Source: Halopenitus persicus
GTDB taxonomy: Archaea > Halobacteriota > Halobacteria > Halobacteriales > Haloferacaceae
DNA length: 64,000 nucleotides
Direction of reading: 5' to 3'
NCBI RefSeq assembly: GCF_002355635.1
Contig: NZ_AP017558.1
Coordinates: 868,001 to 932,000, forward strand
This document shows positions 8,415 through 17,067 of this stretch, one piece after another (within the stretch, counting starts at the first letter, position 1; each line of letters starts with the position of its first letter). A model generated the notes under the pieces. That model had not been told where the DNA came from. It ran no database searches and was given only the letters and a program-made list of their open reading frames with translations. Position numbers and translations under genes: made by a program.

Positions 8415-9335
8415 TCATCGGGTCGAGCGCTGGCGCGCGACCTCGGCCCGGATCGCATCGCGTTTCACGAGAAGGAACCCGGCAAAGATGAAGAGAAATC
8501 CGACGATCGTTGCCGGCGTGATCGCCTCCGAGAGGAAGACCCATCCCGAAAGTGCCGCGAAGACGGGAGCCACGTACGAGACGAGGTTGATTTCGATCGG
8601 ACCGAGTCGTTCGAGGAGGTCGAAGAAGACGAGAAACCCGATCGCGCTGGCGCCGATCGACAGATAGCCCAGCGCGAGGACCGCCTCCAACGACCAGACG
8701 ACCTCGCCGATCGACTCGTCGAGGCCGACGGAGACCAGATGCATAACGGCCGCGCCGATGGCCATCGACCACGCCTCCATCGTCTCGATCTCCAATTCGG
8801 CGTCGACGGTGCGGGTGAGGACGGTGCCGAGCGCGAAGGCCGCCGCGGCGAGGAACACGAGGAGCTTCGGGACGGTCCCGTCGCCGAGGAGGTTCCCCGG
8901 GTCCGGTCGCGTGAGGACGGCGACGCCCACGAGCCCGACGATGAGTCCGACGGTTCCGATGGCGGTCAGCCGTTCACTTGGAAGGAAGCCGCGAGCGAAG
9001 ACGGTCGTCAACACCGGCGACAGACTGACGAGAACGGCGGCGACTGCGCTCGTCACGTGCGGGTCCGACTCGCCGACGAACAGAAAGACGTGATAGGCGG
9101 CGATGAGGAGGAGGCCGCCGATCGCGACGAGAGTCCACTCGCCGCGGGTGCGCGGTATCGGGTCCTCGACGACGAGGGCAGCGTACCCGAGCATCACGAC
9201 CGCGGCGACGTCATACCGGAACGCCGCGAACAGGACGGGCGGAAAGTACTCGAGCCCTGCGTTGATCGCCATAAACGCCGACCCCCAGAGGGCAGCGAGA
9301 ACGATGAACAGGAGGAGGTCACGGGAGCTGCTCAC
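8415..9335 (-). CDS. DMT-superfamily (EamA) transporter
   Basis: This 306-residue protein has ten predicted membrane helices arranged as two EamA repeats of five. The first repeat starts LALWGSAF-like (residues 13-20, AALWGSAF), a family hallmark, and the second repeat contains a GTVLTRT segment and FFDLLERLGP near the end. EamA proteins export metabolites such as amino acids or nucleosides; the substrate is not predictable from sequence. The reading frame is open upstream, but the first plausible initiator is a GTG at 9335 giving MSSSRDLLLF, directly ahead of helix 1. The C-terminal tail is short and positively charged, fitting a cytoplasmic end. It lies between two regulator genes on the same strand. 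Confidence 0.85.
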   Translation of the reverse strand: MSSSRDLLLFIVLAALWGSAFMAINAGLEYFPPVLFAAFRYDVAAVVMLGYAALVVEDPIPRTRGEWTLVAIGGLLLIAAYHVFLFVGESDPHVTSAVAAVLVSLSPVLTTVFARGFLPSERLTAIGTVGLIVGLVGVAVLTRPDPGNLLGDGTVPKLLVFLAAAAFALGTVLTRTVDAELEIETMEAWSMAIGAAVMHLVSVGLDESIGEVVWSLEAVLALGYLSIGASAIGFLVFFDLLERLGPIEINLVSYVAPVFAALSGWVFLSEAITPATIVGFLFIFAGFLLVKRDAIRAEVARQRSTR

Positions 9336-9418
9336 GTCGGCACTGGGATGGGAGACGCCATGAGGGTTTCGAAGCCCGACGGCGGAGCGAACCCGCAGCG
9401 AGGGACGCTGACGTGCGG

Positions 9419-9910
9419 TTAGTCCAACCCACGATCGCGGACGGCCCGGATCACGTCCTGTCTGGCGATGAGTCCGACGAGTCGGCCCTCGGAGTCGACG
9501 ACCGGAACCCGGTTCACGTCCGGGTCGCCGACGAGCAGGTCGAGGACGACGTCGGCGTCGGCGTCCGGCTCCACCGTGGCAACGTCGGTCGTCATCACCT
9601 CGGAGATCGGGCGACCGGACTCGCGGACGAAGTCGAGGCCCGTATCGATGTCGCTCCACGGAACGTCGATCTGGTAGGTGAGCGTGTCGACGAACGGCGG
9701 GAAGCCGATCGGGATCCAGAGCGTCTCGTCCTCGGGCTCGAAGAGGTCGACGAGGTCGGACTCGGAGACGATCCCGAGGAGATACCGGTCGTCGTCGACG
9801 ACCGGGAATCCCGAAAAGGAGACGCGCGCGAACCGCTTGAGCACGTCCGCCACATCGTCGTCGGGCGACACAGTCTGCACGTCGGTGATCATCAGATCAC
9901 GAGCCTGCAT
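9419..9910 (-). CDS. Two-CBS-domain protein
   Basis: This 163-residue protein consists almost entirely of one CBS pair. CBS1 starts at residue 3 (ARDLMITDVQTVSPDD) and ends with the FSGFPVVDDDRYLLGIVSE block; CBS2 begins at about residue 100 (ISEVMTTDVATVEPDADAD) and ends with VNRVPVVDSEGRLVGLIARQ. The linker of about 35 residues containing WIPIGFPPF is characteristic of a stand-alone CBS subfamily. CBS pairs bind adenine nucleotides or S-adenosylmethionine and regulate partner proteins; no partner domain is attached. The ATG at 9910 is chosen because the 27 codons before it are rich in glycine and arginine and unlike CBS starts. Confidence 0.86.
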   Translation of the reverse strand: MQARDLMITDVQTVSPDDDVADVLKRFARVSFSGFPVVDDDRYLLGIVSESDLVDLFEPEDETLWIPIGFPPFVDTLTYQIDVPWSDIDTGLDFVRESGRPISEVMTTDVATVEPDADADVVLDLLVGDPDVNRVPVVDSEGRLVGLIARQDVIRAVRDRGLD

Positions 9911-10016
9911 GTCCTCCCCTCGGTCGGCACGGAAGGTAAAAGGTCCGCCCACGGGACCGGTCGCTCCCCAGCCACGGATCCGGTCGCTCATACGGCTCGA
10001 GGTTCGATCCGAAGGT

Positions 10017-10562
10017 ATGACCGATGACTACGTGCGCCGGGTGCAGGAGAGCCGTGCGGAGAAGGACGAGTTCTTCGGCGACCATCCGCAGTCGCCGATC
10101 CCGCCGGAACGTCGCGATTCCTTCGACGGGCTGGCGTACTTCGATCCGGCTCCCGACTATCGCGTCCCGGCGACCGTGACGGTCCACGACGACCCCGAGC
10201 CGCTCGAGCTCGAGACGACCGCCGGCCCGAACGTCCGGTATCTTCGGGTCGTGACCTTTGCGTTCGAGCTGCACGGGACGGATCTGACGCTTGCGGCGTA
10301 CCGCCAGGAGGGCGAGCCGGACGCCGCCCTGTTCGTGCCGTTTCGCGACAAGACGACGGGGCAGGAGACGTACCACAACGGCCGCTACATCGAGCTCGAG
10401 CCGGACGGGGAGCTCGACGACGGCGACGAGGTCACGATCGATTTCAACCTGGCGTACAACCCGTTCTGTGCGTACACCGAGACGTTCTCGTGTCCCCTGC
10501 CGCCCGAGGAGAACTGGCTCGAGGTCGCCGTGTATGCGGGCGAGCGCACCCCGCCCTGGTGA
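10017..10562 (+). CDS. DUF1684 family protein
   Basis: The 181-residue product matches DUF1684, a family of soluble beta-rich proteins found in bacteria and haloarchaea with no established activity. Visible signatures are the N-terminal RVQESRAEKDEFFGDHPQSP, the central FVPFRDKTTGQETYHNGRYI and the C-terminal DFNLAYNPFCAYTETFSCPLPP, which are the three most conserved blocks. The invariant tyrosine, histidine and cysteine residues in these blocks suggest a metal or redox site, but this is inference. The ATG at 10017 is the obvious start. The stop codon overlaps the first unit of a 16-base tandem repeat. Confidence 0.85.
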   Translation: MTDDYVRRVQESRAEKDEFFGDHPQSPIPPERRDSFDGLAYFDPAPDYRVPATVTVHDDPEPLELETTAGPNVRYLRVVTFAFELHGTDLTLAAYRQEGEPDAALFVPFRDKTTGQETYHNGRYIELEPDGELDDGDEVTIDFNLAYNPFCAYTETFSCPLPPEENWLEVAVYAGERTPPW

Positions 10563-10640
10563 CTCACGGTTCGGGCGACTCACGGTTCGGGCGACTCACG
10601 GTTCGGGCGACTCACGATTCGGGTGACTCACGGTTCGACG
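10560..10640. repeat. 16-base tandem repeat starting at the DUF1684 stop codon
   Basis: Five units of gactcacggttcgggc (the fourth with two changes, the fifth with an altered end) run from 10561 to 10640. The TGA stop of the DUF1684 gene, at 10560-10562, overlaps the first unit by two bases. The array is not a CRISPR, as there are no spacers. Confidence 0.92.
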
Positions 10641-10714
10641 ATCATCACTGGGCGATCGTCGCCGGTGAGGAACGCGTCCACGAAGTTTTCAGCCGTCACG
10701 GCGTACCGCCGAGT

Positions 10715-11221
10715 ATGCCCACCGATCCCACGGATAAGGGCCCGGATCCGACGCGGATCCGCGTCATCGTCGTCCACGCCGACGACGTCGTGACCGCGCT
10801 CGAGGCACGGGAACGGGGCGCCCGACGGACGGTGCTCCGGGTGACGCCGCCGTTCTCGGGGCGGATGCGCGCGCGGATCCACGACGCGGCCGCCACGGAG
10901 TCGGATCCGCCGACGGACGACGGAGATTCGGGGACGTCCTCGGCCGGAGCGGTGCACGTCGATCCCCGATCCCTCGTCGCCGATCCCCCGCCGTATCCCG
11001 ACCCGGACGAGACCGAGGACCGACTTCGCAACCGGGGCATCTACGACGTCGAGACGCATCGGGAACGACACGTCGCGGCGGTCGCCGACTGGCGGGAGAC
11101 GGTTCGCGACCGGATCGCGGAGACCGTCGCGATCGAGATCACTGCGGCGGACCGATCACGGACTCACGAGGTTCGAGTGAGCGCGTTGGGACCGGCGAGC
11201 GAAGAACGGGGGGGATCCTGA
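10715..11221 (+). CDS. Conserved haloarchaeal protein of unknown function
   Basis: This 168-residue acidic protein opens with a short disordered segment and then has RIRVIVVHADDVVTALEARE, a strand-helix pair that looks like the start of an alpha/beta domain. Residues about 40-60 (RRTVLRVTPPFSGRMRARI) are basic and well ordered in appearance; a disordered acidic linker follows. The C-terminal part (ETHRERHVAAVADWRETV) is helical. I do not recognise a named family with confidence. The ATG at 10715 follows the tandem repeat and a short AT-containing spacer. The gene is convergent with the AAA ATPase gene, with 14 bases between their stop codons. Confidence 0.65.
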   Translation: MPTDPTDKGPDPTRIRVIVVHADDVVTALEARERGARRTVLRVTPPFSGRMRARIHDAAATESDPPTDDGDSGTSSAGAVHVDPRSLVADPPPYPDPDETEDRLRNRGIYDVETHRERHVAAVADWRETVRDRIAETVAIEITAADRSRTHEVRVSALGPASEERGGS

Positions 11222-11235
11222 ACGGACGGAGGGAA

Positions 11236-12660
11236 CTACGTGTCGTGGTCGTGGCCGGAGTCGCCGTGGTCGTGGCCGGAGTCGCCGTGGTCGTGGCCGG
11301 AGTCGCCGTGGTCGTGGTCGTGACCGTGTGACCCGGAGCCGCCGTCGCCGACGATCTCCGCGCCCTCGCCCTCGATCATATCCATGTTCTTCAAGTTGTC
11401 CCGCTCCTCGAAGTCCTCGACCGCGGCGACCACGTCCGCCTGGGTGAGGGTCATTCGCTCCTCGGTCAGCGCGCGGAGGACGGCCTCACGGAGGACCATC
11501 CGGAGGTCCGACCCGGTCAGCCCCGAGGTCAACTCGGCGATCGCGTCGGGGTCGAAGTCGGCGATGTCCATCTCCTGGGTGACGATCCGGAGGATGTCCG
11601 ACCGCATCTGGCGGTCGGGTTTCGGGAAGTTGACGATCTCGTCGAACCGCCGCCACGCGGCCGCGTCCAGCTGGTCCGGGTGGTTGGTCGCGCCGATGAG
11701 CAACACCTCGTCGCGGACCAGCGAGATGTCGTCGATCGACTTGAGCAGGGTGTTGACGGCGCGCTTGAGCGCGGCGTGTTCGTCCGAGCGGCGCGTCTTC
11801 GCGACCGAGTCGAACTCGTCGATGAAGAGGATACACGGGGAGAGCCGCTTGGCGACCTCGAAGGTCTTCTCGACGTTCTTGGCCGTCTCGCCGAGGTACT
11901 GGCTCGTGATCATCGACAGCTTCACCTCGACGAACGGCAGGCCGAGTTCGTGTGCGAGCGCCCGCGAGACGGTCGTCTTTCCCGTCCCGGGCGGCCCGAC
12001 GAACAGGAGCTTGCCGATCTCCCGGAGGCCGATGCTCGCGAGGTACTCGCGGTGCTCGATCGCCTTGACGAGCTTCTGGATCTCGTCCTCCTGGTCGCCG
12101 GTGAGCACCAGATCGTCGAGCGTCGTCTCGATCTCCTCCGGCGCGCGAACGTTGACGAGATCGAGCATCTCTGCGTCCTCCTCCTCGTCGAAGTACTCCT
12201 CGAGGAGGGCATCGATCCAGACGCGATCGGCGTGGATCGGACGGTTGTTATCCCGCGCCGCCTCGTGGGTGACGGTCGTCTCGAGGTCCGCGTGGTCCTC
12301 AAGGGCGGTCGCAAGCGTCGGGTTGGTCGCGATCCGGTCGTCGTCGGCCCGCTCGTGGACCCACTCGAGGGCCATCTCGGGCTGGGTGAGCGAGATCTCG
12401 CCGGAGAAGTCGGTTCGCTGCGTGAACAGGAGGTCGGAGACGGCCTCCCAGGGGTGTTCGACGCCGGTGGCGGTCCGGACCGTCGAGTCGGTGGCCTTGA
12501 GCGGTCGTTCCACGCCGCCGGGGCCGTCCTCACCGGGCGCGTCGGTCCAGAACACCTGTCGAAACCGTGGCGGGAGATCGTTCTCGTCGAGGTCGCGACG
12601 GTCCGTATAGAGGTGTGTCGTCAACACGAATTCGACCACGTCGAGGGCCGGGTCACTCAT
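11236..12660 (-). CDS. AAA+ ATPase with His/Asp-rich C-terminal tail
   Basis: This 474-residue protein has an N-terminal adaptor region (1-170) and a single AAA+ module. Walker A (GPPGTGKTT) is at 222-230, Walker B (ILFIDEFDS) at 277-285, sensor 1 in IGATNHPDQ at 322-330 and the arginine finger in WRRFD at 336-340, all intact. The C-terminal helical subdomain ends near residue 430. Residues 445-474 are a tandem repeat of HDHGDSG units, a likely metal-binding or flexible tail, encoded by a 21-base DNA repeat that reaches the stop codon. The module is closest to Cdc48/PAN-type unfoldases with one ring rather than two. The ATG at 12660 gives the conserved start MSDPALDVVEF; the longer open frame upstream is not protein-like. 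Confidence 0.87.
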   Translation of the reverse strand: MSDPALDVVEFVLTTHLYTDRRDLDENDLPPRFRQVFWTDAPGEDGPGGVERPLKATDSTVRTATGVEHPWEAVSDLLFTQRTDFSGEISLTQPEMALEWVHERADDDRIATNPTLATALEDHADLETTVTHEAARDNNRPIHADRVWIDALLEEYFDEEEDAEMLDLVNVRAPEEIETTLDDLVLTGDQEDEIQKLVKAIEHREYLASIGLREIGKLLFVGPPGTGKTTVSRALAHELGLPFVEVKLSMITSQYLGETAKNVEKTFEVAKRLSPCILFIDEFDSVAKTRRSDEHAALKRAVNTLLKSIDDISLVRDEVLLIGATNHPDQLDAAAWRRFDEIVNFPKPDRQMRSDILRIVTQEMDIADFDPDAIAELTSGLTGSDLRMVLREAVLRALTEERMTLTQADVVAAVEDFEERDNLKNMDMIEGEGAEIVGDGGSGSHGHDHDHGDSGHDHGDSGHDHGDSGHDHDT

Positions 12661-12807
12661 CCCCCAGAAGTTGGGACGGGCGGCGTTTAAGCGCGTCGAA
12701 GCAGCCGGTCGGAGACGCGCCTGGAGACGCGCGACGGTTCGGCGCCGCGGCGACCGCGGCGGCGTACGGTCCCCGTATTTAAGCCGGCGCCGGTCCGACC
12801 GATCGGT

Positions 12808-13950
12808 ATGTCGCAGGACACCACACCGGTGATCGCGGTCGCCCAACGGACGCCACAGGGGAAGGACGGCGGCGCCCTCAGCGAAGTGCGTAGCGAGGAC
12901 CTGTCGGTCGCGTTGATCGACCGGATCCTCGAGACCACCGGCCTCACCGCCGACCACGTCGACGACCTGATGTGGGGAGTCGCCCAGCAGCGCGGCGAAC
13001 AGGACAACAACGTCGCGCGGGTCATCGCGCTGCTGTCGGAGCTCGGCGAGCGCGTGCCCGCGACGACGATCAACCGGTGGTGTGCCTCCTCGATGCAGGC
13101 GATCATCTCGGCAGCGGACGCGATCGCGGCCGGCAACCGCGAGTGCATCATCGCCGGCGGCGTGGAGAACATGTCCCGGGTGCCGATGGATACGAGCACC
13201 TACGAGACCCTTCATCCGGAGCTGTCCGAGCGATACGACGTCTTCCAGCTACAGATGGGGATGACCGCCGAGACGGTCGCCGAGCGGTACGACGTGAGCC
13301 GTCGAACACAGGACGAATACGCGGTCCAGAGCCATCGACGGGCGGCCGAAGCCGCCGAATCCGGCCGGTTCGACCGGGAGATCGTCCCCATCGAGACGCC
13401 CGATGGGATCGTCGAGACGGACGAGGGGATCCGCCCGGACACCTCCCTGGAGGCGCTCGCCGAACTGCCGCCGGCATTCACCGGGGACGGCACGGTGACG
13501 GCCGGGAACGCCTCCCAGATATCCGACGGCGCGGCGGCGACGCTCGTCACGAGTCGGGCGTTCGCCGCGGACCACGGGCTCGACGTTCTCGCCGAGGTCG
13601 GCACGAACGCCGTCGCCGGCGTCGACCCGACGGTGATGGGGATCGGGCCCGTACCGGCGACTCGCGGCCTCCTCGAGCGGGCTGGGACGTCGATCGAGGA
13701 CTACGACCTGGTGGAGCTCAACGAGGCGTTCGCCTCGCAGTGCGTCCACTCGAAACGCGAACTCGGGATCCCGGACGACCGGTTCAACGTGAACGGCGGC
13801 GCGATCGCGATCGGGCACCCGCTCGGCGCCTCGGGAGCCCGGCTCCCGGTGACGCTGGTTCACGAGATGAACGTTCGCGACGTCGACCGCGGGCTTGCGA
13901 CGCTCTGTGTCGGGTTCGGACAGGGAGCCGCGATCGAGTTTAAACGATAG
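12808..13950 (+). CDS. Thiolase (acetyl-CoA C-acyltransferase family)
   Basis: This 380-residue cytoplasmic enzyme carries out thiolytic cleavage or Claisen condensation of acyl-CoA esters. The nucleophilic cysteine is C92 in [11 protein letters not shown], the catalytic histidine lies in [10 protein letters not shown] near residue 335, and the second cysteine is in [11 protein letters not shown] near the C-terminus. NEAFASQ, another thiolase signature, is also present. It fits FadA-type 3-ketoacyl-CoA thiolases used in fatty-acid breakdown more than the SCP-like archaeal acetyl-CoA acetyltransferase that supplies HMG-CoA synthase, but the sequence alone cannot fix the direction. A TATA-like element (gtatttaag) at about 12775-12783 and the ATG at 12808 give a short leader. 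Confidence 0.92.
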   Translation: MSQDTTPVIAVAQRTPQGKDGGALSEVRSEDLSVALIDRILETTGLTADHVDDLMWGVAQQRGEQDNNVARVIALLSELGERVPATTINRWCASSMQAIISAADAIAAGNRECIIAGGVENMSRVPMDTSTYETLHPELSERYDVFQLQMGMTAETVAERYDVSRRTQDEYAVQSHRRAAEAAESGRFDREIVPIETPDGIVETDEGIRPDTSLEALAELPPAFTGDGTVTAGNASQISDGAAATLVTSRAFAADHGLDVLAEVGTNAVAGVDPTVMGIGPVPATRGLLERAGTSIEDYDLVELNEAFASQCVHSKRELGIPDDRFNVNGGAIAIGHPLGASGARLPVTLVHEMNVRDVDRGLATLCVGFGQGAAIEFKR

Positions 13951-14001
13951 CCGACGGTCGATCTCGGACGGACTCCGGACGAACTCCGGAGGGAGGAGCG
14001 G

Positions 14002-14457
14002 TTAGCCCGAAAGATCGCGTTTCGCTTGTCGGGCGCGGTCGGCCATCTCCGGATGACCGTCGACGTCCGCCAGCGTTTCGACGGCCTCCATCGTCCGGAT
14101 GGAGTCGTCGAGGAACGACCGGACGTCGCCGGTGTACGCGTAGACCATATAATCGTCGGTCATCACGTCGACGATCGCGTTCGGGCCGAGTCCCTCGGCT
14201 CGCAGCTCGAGGAGATAGCGGGCGAACTTCCGCTCCGGACAGCCGCAGTAGGGGTTCTGATCGCAGTCGCAATCCAGGAAGTCCTCGGCGAAGTCGAGGA
14301 CCCGATCGCGGGTCGCCGAATCGAGCTTCGCGATCCCGTCGCCGGTGAACAGGAGATCGAGCGTCGCGCCGGCGAAGGCTCCCTTCGGCAGGCTCGCCTC
14401 TAGCTGGGATGCCAGCTGGCGGTGGTTCTTCACGTAGATCTTGTCCGTGATCGCCAC
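14002..14457 (-). CDS. Small Cys-rich protein, DUF5814-like
   Basis: The 151-residue product has a helical N-terminal part and a cysteine motif CDCDQNPYCGCPERKF at about residues 66-81, followed by YLLELRAEGLGPNAIVDVM. This cysteine block resembles one that occurs in accessory regions of archaeal superfamily 2 helicases, and I associate the family with DUF5814 from memory. It could bind zinc and act with nucleic acids, but no helicase is next to it. A GTG at 14457 (initiating MAITDKIYVKNHRQ) is preferred to the ATG at 14535, because the sequence between them contains an AT-rich, TATA-like stretch (ttttactc) and does not resemble coding sequence. Confidence 0.75.
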   Translation of the reverse strand: MAITDKIYVKNHRQLASQLEASLPKGAFAGATLDLLFTGDGIAKLDSATRDRVLDFAEDFLDCDCDQNPYCGCPERKFARYLLELRAEGLGPNAIVDVMTDDYMVYAYTGDVRSFLDDSIRTMEAVETLADVDGHPEMADRARQAKRDLSG

Positions 14458-14612
14458 AGTTGGGGCGAAATAGGCGGTGGGTGAGTAAAAGGGGCGTGGT
14501 GTCGTTTCATCCACTGATTCGGAGAAACGGATCATCAGCGTATGCCGAATCGTCGCACGGAACGGGGAAGTCGTAACGTATATCCGTCACACCGGGATAC
14601 GTACGGCTGCGT

Positions 14613-14685
14613 GTCCGGGTTGGGGTAGTGGTTATCCTTCAGCCTTGTGGAGGCTGAGACGCGGGTTCGATTCTCGCACCCGGAC
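14613..14685 (+). tRNA. tRNA-His (GTG)
   Basis: The sequence folds as a cloverleaf. The acceptor arms tccgggt (14614-14620) and acccgga (14678-14684) pair completely. The anticodon stem cagcc/ggctg encloses the loop ttGTGga, with the anticodon GTG at 14647-14649, and the T arm contains gggttcgattctcgc-type sequence. G at 14613 faces C at 14685, giving the extra G-1:C73 pair that identifies histidine tRNA. No intron is present. A T-rich run (aaatattttt) just after it probably ends transcription. The gene directly precedes the HNH endonuclease gene. Confidence 0.96.
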
Positions 14686-14749
14686 TCAAATATTTTTGAC
14701 ATAATCTATCTTCGAGAACCATTATTACTGAAGGCGCCACAGCTGGAAT

Positions 14750-15568
14750 ATGGCCCATCAATGTCCACAGTGTGAGAGATCATTTGATAGCCAACGCGGC
14801 CTGGGGGTCCACCACAGCCAAATACACGGCGAGAAGCTTCCGAACCGAACGTGCGACCACTGTGGCGAGCGATTTCACTCACCGTATGCGAAGCGGTACT
14901 GTTCCGAGGAGTGTCTCAAGGAGTCCGGAGCATATGCCGGGTCGAATAACCCGAATTATCGAGGAGGACCAACGACGTCCTCGTGTGAGCTGTGTGGATC
15001 CGAGTTCGAGTATTATCCGTCCGAGAAACCCGGACGATACTGTCGATCGTGTGTCGAGTCCGAGGATTGGCAGGATCCACCGGTCGTCTCGGGGACCAGC
15101 CATCCGAATTGGAGGGGCGGCAGGAAAGTGCGTGACTGTTCGATCTGTGGAACGGAGGTGAAACGACGCCCGTTCGAACGGGACCAATATGACGTGGTTC
15201 TGTGCAGCCGTTCGTGTCACGCCCGGTGGCTCTCGGAGTCGTTCACGGGCGAGGGCCATCCGAACTGGAGGGGTGGGGGAAGCGACCGAAACTACGGGCC
15301 GGGCTGGGCGGCGGTTCGCCGGCGGGCGCTCGAGCGGGACGGCCACGCCTGCGTGATCTGTGGCACGACGCGGGACGAGCTGGGACGCAATCCCGACGTC
15401 CATCACCTCCTGCCGGTGCGGCTGTTCGCGGAGTCGGACCGGCATACGGTCGCCGACGCCCATTACCTCGGAAACGTCGTCACGCTGTGTCCGGGATGCC
15501 ATCGACGGGCCGAATACGATGGGATCACCGAAACCCGGCTCCGCGAGGCGGCCGCGCTGACCGGATGA
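14750..15568 (+). CDS. HNH endonuclease with zinc-finger and repeated RGG modules
   Basis: This 272-residue protein starts with a C2H2-type finger (CPQCERSF, then VHHSQIHG). Three modules follow, each ending in an (N/H)PN(Y/W)RGG sequence: near residues 67-73, 118-124 and 174-180. Each is preceded by a CxxC zinc knuckle (CDHCGERF, CELCGSEF, CSICGTEV). The C-terminal domain is an HNH nuclease: CVICG, then DVHHLLPVRLF and LCPGCHRRAE supply the zinc and catalytic histidines. Such proteins are usually phage-borne or free-standing homing-type nucleases. The first half has clearly lower GC and different codon use from its neighbours, and the gene sits 65 bases after tRNA-His, both pointing to horizontal gain. 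No integrase is seen nearby. Confidence 0.85.
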   Translation: MAHQCPQCERSFDSQRGLGVHHSQIHGEKLPNRTCDHCGERFHSPYAKRYCSEECLKESGAYAGSNNPNYRGGPTTSSCELCGSEFEYYPSEKPGRYCRSCVESEDWQDPPVVSGTSHPNWRGGRKVRDCSICGTEVKRRPFERDQYDVVLCSRSCHARWLSESFTGEGHPNWRGGGSDRNYGPGWAAVRRRALERDGHACVICGTTRDELGRNPDVHHLLPVRLFAESDRHTVADAHYLGNVVTLCPGCHRRAEYDGITETRLREAAALTG

Positions 15569-15660
15569 ATTGCCGAACCGAGGAACGCAGCGGCGCAGTG
15601 GCTGCGTAGCCCGTCGATCCGACCCATACTGGTAAATACCCACGCGGTGATGGGTACCGT

Positions 15661-16956
15661 ATGCCGAATAACAAACCGTCGAACCGGCTGACCGACGTGT
15701 ACGCGGAGCGGATCGGAACGCCACGGACCGACGACGAGGTGCGCGGATACTGGCTGTTCGCGCTTGGGGTCGTCCTCACGCTGCTCGGCGTGGTTCTGTA
15801 TACGGCCGGAAACGCCGGCGGTTCGGGCGCGGGGGCGGTGAACTACGCGTATCGCCAGTACGGCGTCGTGCTCAGCGGGATCGGCGCCCCGGTGGTGATG
15901 CTCGGATCGATCGTTCGGTTCCCGCTCCGGAAACGAGCGACGACGCTGGCGACACTCGGTACGGGGATCTGTCTCGTCGCGATAGCCTGGTTCGTGGTGG
16001 TCTATCCGGGTGGCTGGGAGCCGGGCGCGGGACACACGGGCGTGATGGCCCTCTACGCGCTCGGGATCCTGCTCATCGCCCTCGCGGGAGCGATCGTTCC
16101 GATCGCCACCGATCCGGTGTACGAGGAACACGAGCAGCTACAGGAGACGGCTGCCGGGACGACGGCGGAGCTCGAGGAGACGGAGACCCGCGTTCGCGAG
16201 CTGGAGGAGGAGCTGGCGGCGACCGAGGGCGAGTTGGAGGCGGTCCGAAGCAGTCGGGCCCGATTCGAGCTGTACGCGGACGCCGCCGACGAGTACCGCT
16301 GGCGGCTTCGGCACCGGAACGGCAACGTCATCGCCGACTCCGGGCAGGGGTACAGCTCACGCCAGAAGTGCCAACAGGGAATGCACAGCGTGATGCGGAA
16401 CGCGCTCGGGGCCGGCGTGTTGCGGATCGAACCGGACGTGGCTCCGAAAGACGAGGCGCACGCGGCCGGCGGGGCCGATGCAACCGGCGGAGACGACGCG
16501 CGCGCGGTGGGCGATGAGGGCTCGGCGGACGCCTCGGTGCCCGATGACGCCGACGATCCGGACCTGGCGGTGCCCTCTGAATCGGCCCCAAGCCAGAGCA
16601 GCTTCGAACTCTTCGAGGACAACGCCGGCGAATGGCGCTGGCGGCTCCGGCACGACAACGGCAACGTCATCGCCGACTCGAGCGAGGGATACGCCTCCCG
16701 ATCCAACGCGGTTCGAGCGATGAACGGCGTCCGCTCGCACGTCGCGGGCGCGGACTATCTCCGGATCGACCCGACGGCGTTCGAGCTCTACCGGGACGCA
16801 GCCGGGAAATACCGGTGGCGGCTCATCCACGAGAACGGAGAGATCCTCGCGGACTCGGGACAAGGGTACTCCTCGCGGTCGAAGGCTCGCCAGGGGATCG
16901 AGAGCGTTCGATCGAACGCGGTCGAGGCCCCGCTTGAAATCCTCGACGACGAGTAG
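15661..16956 (+). CDS. Membrane-anchored protein with coiled coil and three DUF1508 repeats
   Basis: The 431-residue product has four membrane segments in residues 28-155, then a coiled coil at about 160-200 (ELEETETRVRELEEELAATE). Three DUF1508/YegP-like units follow, at about 200-250, 315-365 and 375-425. Each contains the core W/YRWRL(R/I)H(R/D/E)NG with (V/I)(I/L)ADS and a GY(S/A)S(R) turn. An acidic, disordered linker of about 60 residues lies between units 1 and 2. DUF1508 proteins are small beta-rich proteins of unknown function. The membrane part resembles a haloarchaeal DUF, so the protein may display DUF1508 domains in the cytoplasm or at the cell surface. The next gene has two more units of the same kind. 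Confidence 0.83.
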   Translation: MPNNKPSNRLTDVYAERIGTPRTDDEVRGYWLFALGVVLTLLGVVLYTAGNAGGSGAGAVNYAYRQYGVVLSGIGAPVVMLGSIVRFPLRKRATTLATLGTGICLVAIAWFVVVYPGGWEPGAGHTGVMALYALGILLIALAGAIVPIATDPVYEEHEQLQETAAGTTAELEETETRVRELEEELAATEGELEAVRSSRARFELYADAADEYRWRLRHRNGNVIADSGQGYSSRQKCQQGMHSVMRNALGAGVLRIEPDVAPKDEAHAAGGADATGGDDARAVGDEGSADASVPDDADDPDLAVPSESAPSQSSFELFEDNAGEWRWRLRHDNGNVIADSSEGYASRSNAVRAMNGVRSHVAGADYLRIDPTAFELYRDAAGKYRWRLIHENGEILADSGQGYSSRSKARQGIESVRSNAVEAPLEILDDE

Positions 16957-17067
16957 GACGTCGACGGGGCTCCTCGGGGGCGTCCGTCTCGGCCGATCAC
17001 GTCGCATCCCGTCGCGCCCCGGTCGGCGGTACAATTATGTCGCTGCCCGAACAGTAGTACTCGAACC

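Noticed and set aside
12661-13215. Extension of the AAA ATPase reading frame far upstream
   Set aside because: It overlaps the thiolase gene on the opposite strand and is arginine-rich shadow sequence; the ATG at 12660 gives the natural start.
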